Source: Elusimicrobiota bacterium (GTDB lineage: Bacteria; Elusimicrobiota; Elusimicrobia; UBA1565). From it: a stretch of 56,783 nt of DNA. The notes beneath the pieces are model-generated. The model worked only from the letters and a program-made list of their open reading frames with translations, searched no databases and was not told the origin of the DNA. Below are positions 51,912 through 56,783 of the stretch, one piece after another. The stretch lies in contig JACPXC010000042.1 in NCBI GenBank assembly GCA_016196755.1, positions 1 through 56,783 on the forward strand, read 5' to 3'. A program made the translations under genes and the position numbers. Positions within the stretch are counted from its first letter, which is position 1, and each line of letters opens with the position of its first letter.

Positions 51912-53525
51912 TCATGCTGTCTCCAGGAGCTCGAGGGCGTGGCGGCGGCTGGCTTCGGTCACCGCGCGGCCTCCGAGCATGCGGGCCAGGGCCTCGACGC
52001 GGGCCTTCCCGTCCAGCCGCGCGACGCGGGTCTGGGTGCGGCCGCCGCGGACGCCCTTGGCGACCTCGAGGTGCGCCGCGGCGCGGCAGGCCACCTGCGG
52101 CAGATGGGTGACGACGAGGATCTGGCGGCGCTTGGCCAGGGCGGCCAGCCGCTCGCCGACCGCGGCCCCCACCGCGCCGCCGACGCCGGCGTCCACCTCG
52201 TCGAAGACCAAGGTGCCGACGCGGTCGGCCTCGGCCAGCACGGTCTTGAGGGCGAGCATCACGCGCGAGAGCTCGCCGCCCGAGGCCACCGCGCGCAGGG
52301 ACTTGAGGGGCTCGCCGGGGTTGGCCGCGAGGAGGAACTCGACGCGGTCGGCCCCCGTCGGACCCAAGGCCTCGTCGTCGAGCTCCACCGAGGCCGCCAA
52401 CCGGGCCTTATCGAGGTGCAGGCCGGCCAGCTCGGCCTGGGCGCGTTCGGAGAGGCGCTTGCCGGCCTTGACCCGCGCCTTGTGCAGGTCCGAGGCCAGG
52501 GAGAGCGCCTTCTTCTCGGCCGCGGCCAGGGCGGTCTCGACGGCGCCGGAGCGCTCGCCATGGTTCTCGAGCGCGGCCAGCTCGGCCTCGAAGCGCCGGA
52601 GGGCCGCCACGAGGTCCTCCTCGGTGCCGCCGTGCTTGCGCTTGAGCTTGGCCAATGTCTCGAGCCGGGTCAGGACCTCATCGAGACGCGCGGGGTCGGC
52701 GCCCTCGCCGTCCTTATAGGCGCCCAGCGCCGACGCCGCCTCCGAGGCGGCCTCGCGCGCGCGGGCCAGCGCCTCGCGGGCGGGCTCCAGGGAAGGGTCG
52801 AGGCGGGCCATCTCCTCGAGCGAACGCTCCGCCGCGCCGAGCTGCTCCTCGGCGGAGCCCTCGGCCTCGTAGAGCCGCGCATAGGCCGCGCCGGCCAGTT
52901 CACCGAGCCGGGCGGCGTGCTTGAGGCGCGGCAACTCGGCCTCGAGCTCGGCCTCCTCGCCGGGCCGGGGGTCGCAGACCTTGAGCTCGGAGGCCTGGAA
53001 GCGCAGAAGGTCGAGGCGGCGCTCTCGTTCCTCCGCGCTCATCTGGAGCGCCGCCAGCTGGGCCGAGAGCTCCGCGCGGCGCGCCCAAGCCTCGGTCATC
53101 GCGGCGCGCTGAGCCTCGAGCCCGGCGAAGGCGTCGAGGAGCTCGAGCTGGGAACCGGGCCGCATCAGGGTCTGGTGCTCGTGTTGGCCGTGGAAGTCGA
53201 CTAAGCCCTCGCAGAGGCGCGCCAGGGCCGACACCGTCCCGGGCTTGCCGTCGAGGAAGACCTTCGAGCGGCCCTCACCGTCGAGCTCGCGGCGGACCGA
53301 CACGGTCTTCCCGCCCGAGACGAAGCTGCCCGAGACCTCGAGGCGCGCCGCGCCGGCGCGCAGCCAATCGGCGCTGCCGCGCCCGCCGGCTAGAAATCCC
53401 AGGGCCTCGACTAAGATCGACTTGCCCGCCCCGGTCTCGCCCGTGAAAGCGGTCAGCCCGGCCCCGAGCTCGAGCTCGAGGGCCTCGACGACGGCGAAGT
53501 TCTTGATCGTCAGCCGGGTCAGCAT
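51912..53525 (-). CDS. recN: DNA repair protein RecN
   Basis: The 537-aa SMC-like ATPase has Walker A GETGAGKSILVEALGFLAGG near the N-terminus, a GQHEHQTLM motif, a long helical coiled-coil centre, and the C-terminal signature ASGGELSRVMLALKTVL. Walker B is TLVFDEVDAGVGG, followed by VVTHLPQVA. It aids double-strand break repair. The ATG at 53525 overlaps the nadK stop by 1 nt (TGATG), which points to coupled expression, a common neighbour order for nadK and recN. Confidence 0.93.
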   Translation of the reverse strand: MLTRLTIKNFAVVEALELELGAGLTAFTGETGAGKSILVEALGFLAGGRGSADWLRAGAARLEVSGSFVSGGKTVSVRRELDGEGRSKVFLDGKPGTVSALARLCEGLVDFHGQHEHQTLMRPGSQLELLDAFAGLEAQRAAMTEAWARRAELSAQLAALQMSAEERERRLDLLRFQASELKVCDPRPGEEAELEAELPRLKHAARLGELAGAAYARLYEAEGSAEEQLGAAERSLEEMARLDPSLEPAREALARAREAASEAASALGAYKDGEGADPARLDEVLTRLETLAKLKRKHGGTEEDLVAALRRFEAELAALENHGERSGAVETALAAAEKKALSLASDLHKARVKAGKRLSERAQAELAGLHLDKARLAASVELDDEALGPTGADRVEFLLAANPGEPLKSLRAVASGGELSRVMLALKTVLAEADRVGTLVFDEVDAGVGGAVGAAVGERLAALAKRRQILVVTHLPQVACRAAAHLEVAKGVRGGRTQTRVARLDGKARVEALARMLGGRAVTEASRRHALELLETA

Positions 53526-54364
53526 CAGCGCTCCGCCCACTTGAGCTTGGCGCGCAGGAGCTCGTAATGGTTGCGCTCCGGCGGGACCAGCAGCTTAAAA
53601 GGGCGCGGGGACCGCGAGATCTCGATCTCGTCGCCGACGCGCAGGCGCAGGCCGACCTGCCCGTCGAGGCCCACCAGGGCCTGCGGGCGGTCGTAGGGAT
53701 GGCGGCGGGTCAGGCGCAGGAGCAGCGGCTGGTCGGAGGGCGCGACCACCGGGCGCTGGGTCAGCGAGTGCGGACAGATCGGGGCCAGGAGGACGGCGTC
53801 GACGCCGGGGATGAGCAGCGGCCCGCCGGCCGCCAAGGCGTAGGCGGTCGAGCCGGTCGGCGTGGCCACGACCAGGCCGTCGCCGAAGTAGGCCGCCACG
53901 GGGCGGCCCGAGGACTCCACCTCGAGCCGCACGGCACGGGCCTGGTCGCCGCAGCGCACCACGCAGTCATTGAGCGCCGTGGCGGGGCCGAAGACCCGCC
54001 GGCCGGCGCGGCGCACCTCGACCGAGAGCATCCAGCGCGGCTCGACCACGAAGCGGCCGGCGGCGACGCGCGCGGCCTCGCGGGGGAAGTCGGCGAGATC
54101 GATGGCGCTCAGGTAGCCCAAGCCGCCGGCGTTGACGCCCAAGAGCGGCACGCCGTGGGGGGCTAGGAAGCGCGCTATGCGGAGCATCGTGCCGTCGCCG
54201 CCGATGGCGATCGCCAGGTCGCAGGCGCCGACCCAGGCTGCGGCGCGCTCCGGCGTCGCCGGCCGGACGTTGACGCCTCGGCGGGACAGGAGGGCGCGCA
54301 CGCCCTTGAGGGCGCGCACGACCTCGGCCTTGTCCGGGTTATGGAACAGGGCCACGGTCGACAC
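53525..54364 (-). CDS. nadK: NAD kinase
   Basis: The 279-aa enzyme phosphorylates NAD to NADP. It has GGDGT in LAIAIGGDGTMLRIA, ALNDCVVRCGD with the NE/D motif, and VVATPTGSTAYALAAGGPL. GTG at 54364 is the most likely start because the ALFHNP segment follows it; it overlaps the comEC stop by 26 nt. Length and order are standard. It is followed by recN with a 1-nt overlap. Confidence 0.9.
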   Translation of the reverse strand: MSTVALFHNPDKAEVVRALKGVRALLSRRGVNVRPATPERAAAWVGACDLAIAIGGDGTMLRIARFLAPHGVPLLGVNAGGLGYLSAIDLADFPREAARVAAGRFVVEPRWMLSVEVRRAGRRVFGPATALNDCVVRCGDQARAVRLEVESSGRPVAAYFGDGLVVATPTGSTAYALAAGGPLLIPGVDAVLLAPICPHSLTQRPVVAPSDQPLLLRLTRRHPYDRPQALVGLDGQVGLRLRVGDEIEISRSPRPFKLLVPPERNHYELLRAKLKWAER

Positions 54365-56177
54365 CCCGTTCGAGGAAGACGAGCGCGATCTGGCGGCCAT
54401 CGGTGAAGAGCTCCACGGCCCCGGTGCGCCGCGTCTCGACCGTGGCCGAAGCGGGACACGGAAGCGGTTTCTTCGACGGAGGACCGGAGCGGACGCAGTA
54501 TACTTCTTTTCCCCGGAGGGCGGCGACGAGCCCCTCGGGACGCCAGACCAGGCTGACGCCGCCGAGGGACAGGCGCGCCGGGCCCGGGTGGCGCTTTGCG
54601 CCGCCCGGCCCCAGCCGGCGCAGGGCGGCGCGCAGGACGGCGGGCCCAACGCCGTCGCCCAGGATGAGCCGCCGGCCGTCCGGGAGAACCGCCACCGCCG
54701 CCCCGCCGCGCCGTCCCTCCAGCATGGTGACGCTCAGCCGCGGCGGGGCCGCCGCCACGGCCGCGCCGAGCCAGGCCGCCGAGCACAGCGCGGCGCCGGC
54801 CAGGGTCCGCGCCCGACCCCGGTCGGGCAGGGCGAAGAGCGCCCCGGCGGCCAACCCATAGACGAGGAGGGCCCCCGGCCCGGGCGCCGGGACCTCCACC
54901 GCCGCCCACGGCTGGGCCGAGGCTCGAGCGCACACGGCGATCAGGGATCGGGCTATGAAGCCCGCGGCCCATCGGGAAGGGGCGGACAAGGCGTCGAGCG
55001 GCGCGGGGAGCATAGAGAGCAGACAGCCCGACCAGACCGCCACCGTCGCCACGGTAGCCGCCGGGAACGCCGCAAGGTTGACGAGCATGGATGCCAGGGA
55101 GATCGTCCCGAAGTAGGAAGCGAAGGCCGGTGTCAGCGCCGCCTGCAGGACGCACTGCAAGGCCAGCCCCGTCCCGACCAACCGGAGCGCGGGCGGCAAA
55201 TCCCGCAGCGGCTCCGTCCAGCGCGGCAGCACCGCGATTATGGGCAGGAGAGCGCCGTAGGTCAAAACGAACCCGGCGTTGAACAACTGCCGCGGGTCGC
55301 AGAGCAGGGTGGCCCAGGCCGCCAGGACCCAGACCTGGAATAATCCCGGTTCTCGGCCGAGCCGCCGCGCCGCCAGGGCGGATGCGGCCATCAGGTACGG
55401 ACGCGTATGGGACGGGTCTGGGATGACGATCAAGAGCTGGAGGGCGCCGACGGCCAGCACCAGCAGTGCGCGCGCACCGGGTCCGAGCCCGAAGGCCAGC
55501 CCGAGGACGAACGCCCCCCCCATCGGCAACGTCAGCTTATCGGCCGAGGGCGTCAGGAGCTGGACGACCCCCGAGCGCTCGAAGTCCCGCTCGAGGGCGG
55601 CAGGCAGGGCGCCTCGATAGCCCAGGGACAGGCCTTCGAGCACCGAGGCCTCGACGGCCCCGAAGCCGCGCGCGAGCCAGCGGTGGATGGCCAGGTGGAC
55701 AGACTCCCCCCAGGCCCAGGGCAGCCATCGCCAGGGCGGCTGAGCGAGCACGGAGACCGAACGGGCGTGGAGCACGAGCGCCGCGCCGCGCATGTCGAGG
55801 AAGGCGGCCTCGTCGAAATCTCCGGGATTGCGCGCCCGCGCCGGCCCGCGCAGCTTGCCGCTCAGGCGCACGCGCTGGCCGGGGCGCAGAAACGACCCTC
55901 CCTCCGCTTTCCGGGCCAGGTAGACAAGCACCTTGGTCGGCGAGACGGGCGCGCCGTCGGCCTCGTCGGCCCGCAACCAATAGCGGTCCCCCGGCCGCTT
56001 CGGGGTGACGCCGGAGAGCAGGGTACCCGAGAGCGCCGTCGTCTCGGCGCGCGCCTTGGCGGCCAATGCCGGCGGGGCATGGACGCGGAAGACGCCGAGC
56101 TGCCAGAGACCCGAGAGGAGGGCCGCGTAGACGGCCAAGCCCCAGGCCAACGGCCGCAGGAACGCCTCCGCGCGCAT
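54339..56177 (-). CDS. comEC: ComEC/Rec2-like DNA uptake channel, lacking the catalytic MBL part
   Basis: The 612-aa protein has two or three N-terminal hydrophobic segments, the DUF4131/OB-like region (GQRVRLSGKLRGPARARNPGDFDE), and the Competence domain with LTPSADKLTLPMGGAFVLGL and YGALLPIIAVLPRW. ComEC proteins carry DNA across the inner membrane in transformation. The C-terminal region begins like the MBL domain (LSVTMLEGRRGGAAVAVLPDGRRLI) but lacks the HxHxDH motif and is shorter than usual. A REP-like element fills its upstream gap. It overlaps nadK by 26 nt. Confidence 0.82.
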   Translation of the reverse strand: MRAEAFLRPLAWGLAVYAALLSGLWQLGVFRVHAPPALAAKARAETTALSGTLLSGVTPKRPGDRYWLRADEADGAPVSPTKVLVYLARKAEGGSFLRPGQRVRLSGKLRGPARARNPGDFDEAAFLDMRGAALVLHARSVSVLAQPPWRWLPWAWGESVHLAIHRWLARGFGAVEASVLEGLSLGYRGALPAALERDFERSGVVQLLTPSADKLTLPMGGAFVLGLAFGLGPGARALLVLAVGALQLLIVIPDPSHTRPYLMAASALAARRLGREPGLFQVWVLAAWATLLCDPRQLFNAGFVLTYGALLPIIAVLPRWTEPLRDLPPALRLVGTGLALQCVLQAALTPAFASYFGTISLASMLVNLAAFPAATVATVAVWSGCLLSMLPAPLDALSAPSRWAAGFIARSLIAVCARASAQPWAAVEVPAPGPGALLVYGLAAGALFALPDRGRARTLAGAALCSAAWLGAAVAAAPPRLSVTMLEGRRGGAAVAVLPDGRRLILGDGVGPAVLRAALRRLGPGGAKRHPGPARLSLGGVSLVWRPEGLVAALRGKEVYCVRSGPPSKKPLPCPASATVETRRTGAVELFTDGRQIALVFLERGVDRGPVP

Positions 56178-56183
56178 CCTGCT

Positions 56184-56212
56184 AGTACGCGAAAAGGCGA
56201 AAAAAGTTCCCT
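56184..56212. repeat. REP-like element copy 2, upstream of comEC
   Basis: 29 nt matching 912-940 with 26 of 29 bases identical. It lies in the 33-nt gap between the small membrane gene and comEC and extends into the former's stop codon. There is no transposase next to it. Confidence 0.6.
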
Positions 56213-56594
56213 AATGCCCTGAGGGAGTCATGATCAGGCTGGAGGGGTCCCGGGCGTTGAGCGGGGTAATGAGGCTCTGTTCGCGGTCTTCGGGCCCCGG
56301 CAAGAGGGACGCATGGGGCGCCGGGGCGTAGTCTTGCTGCAACACCACCTGCTGGCCCTGTAGGGAGGCGCAGGACTCCGCGGCCGGGATGAGCTTGCGG
56401 TGGGTGAGGTACATCGACACCGCCAGCGGCTCGACGAGAAAAAGCGTGAGCGCCGCGGCGATGAGGGCTAGGTCGAGCATGCTCAGACGCTTGACCCAGG
56501 ACAGCGCGGTCTCGCCGGTACCGTCAGGTTCGGTGCGCGTGACGGAGAACGAGAACGACCAGGTCCGGGTCTTGGGCGGGGCGGGATGGGCCAT
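56211..56594 (-). CDS. small single-span membrane protein
   Basis: The 127-aa protein has an N-terminal cytoplasmic part (MAHPAPPKTRTWSFSFSVTR), one membrane helix (LDLALIAAALTLFLVEPLAV) and a periplasmic tail with one cysteine. I recognise no family. A TTGAAT-17-TACCCT promoter ends 5 nt before its ATG. It may be co-transcribed with comEC, whose start lies 33 nt after its stop. Confidence 0.65.
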   Translation of the reverse strand: MAHPAPPKTRTWSFSFSVTRTEPDGTGETALSWVKRLSMLDLALIAAALTLFLVEPLAVSMYLTHRKLIPAAESCASLQGQQVVLQQDYAPAPHASLLPGPEDREQSLITPLNARDPSSLIMTPSGH

Positions 56595-56599
56595 GCCTG

Positions 56600-56628
56600 A
56601 GGGTAGTGCCCGGGACGGCGGAATTCAA
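56600..56628 (-). promoter_or_regulatory. promoter for gene at 56594
   Basis: On the minus strand TTGAAT (56628-56623), a 17-nt spacer and TACCCT (56605-56600), ending 5 nt before the ATG. Confidence 0.5.
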
Positions 56629-56710
56629 GGGGCCGGGGCTCCATGTTCCCGGGGTTTGGGGGGCGAGTTGCTCACCGGCACAGTGGAGTTTACGCGCTTC
56701 GGGCGCGTGG

Positions 56711-56746
56711 ATCCTCGAATTGCCGAACGGCCGGCAATTCGAGGAT
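56711..56746. repeat. 15-bp perfect inverted repeat
   Basis: ATCCTCGAATTGCCG (56711-56725) and CGGCAATTCGAGGAT (56732-56746) with a 6-nt loop. No T-run follows. It may terminate a gene lying beyond the window or be a mobile-element end. The 189 bases after 56594 hold no other feature I recognise. Confidence 0.75.
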
Positions 56747-56783
56747 CTGGAACGGAGAACGGCGGAAGGGTCTGGGCGAGCTG

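Noticed and set aside
51903-51914. TATGCT and ATG on the plus strand antisense to the end of recN
   Set aside because: The following frame has no family resemblance and lies entirely opposite recN.
1-56783. tRNA, rRNA and CRISPR arrays
   Set aside because: I looked for TTCGAAT-type tRNA arms, rRNA-like stretches and regularly spaced repeats and saw none. This is visual scanning only, so a short tRNA could be missed.

Overview
The window is a high-GC, gene-dense piece of a Gram-negative bacterial chromosome: an LptE-type LPS lipoprotein, a PBP1b-like transpeptidase, lipoprotein and signal-peptide genes, and type IV pilus motors are present. Several proteins have a signal peptide followed by a very long Ala/Pro-rich segment and then an ordinary domain. 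Together with the gene content this fits the Elusimicrobiota as I know them. That placement is inference, because the window holds no rRNA or other phylogenetic anchor. I support 47 protein-coding genes and no RNA genes.

Layout. 1-1.8 kb: an IS200-like (RAYT/Y1) transposase with hairpins, then a TauE/SafE permease between 14-bp direct repeats. 1.85-10 kb: a polytopic glycosyltransferase-like protein, a secreted nucleotidyltransferase-domain protein, an ABCG-like ABC exporter (ATPase, permease, small anchored protein) and a 731-aa secreted orphan. 10-14.1 kb: a minus-strand run with an ABM-like protein, a metallo-beta-lactamase-fold hydrolase, a secreted protein, a pentein hydrolase and an orphan. 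14.2-24.9 kb: a plus-strand run with an FG-GAP protein, a PBP1b-like enzyme, a secreted chelatase-fold protein, ThyX, a secreted adaptor-like protein, a possible chlorite-dismutase-fold protein, a degenerate GH57/DUF3536 protein, PhoH and YbeY. 25-31.9 kb: a four-gene inorganic-carbon uptake locus (SulP, DabA, DabB and a second antiporter-like subunit). 32-40.7 kb: an O-antigen-ligase-like TPR protein, two small minus-strand genes, leuS-lptE-holA, rpsT and a short uvrC. 40.7-48.5 kb: pilC, pilT, pilB, a GYF_2 membrane protein and a FtsX/MacB-type permease, all on the minus strand. 48.5-56.6 kb: an MFS protein with a secreted-type leader, then gltX, recN, nadK, comEC and a small membrane protein.

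The most unusual signal concerns expression. At about 17 transcription-unit starts, on both strands, a TATAAT-like -10 box ends only 5-9 nt (most often exactly 6) before the ATG or GTG, with no room for a leader or Shine-Dalgarno site. Internal operon genes instead show stop/start overlaps or AGGAG-type sites. This predicts pervasive leaderless translation of first genes. One case is a single TTATAA core that can serve as the -10 box in both directions between leuS and its divergent neighbour.

Other points worth attention are the SulP-DabA-DabB locus with its extra antiporter-like subunit, a GH57-family protein in which all recognisable catalytic motifs are replaced, a UvrC without the C-terminal HhH region, and a ComEC whose hydrolase domain is a remnant. 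All gaps between genes are under 300 bases; those with visible promoters, repeats or terminators are listed.
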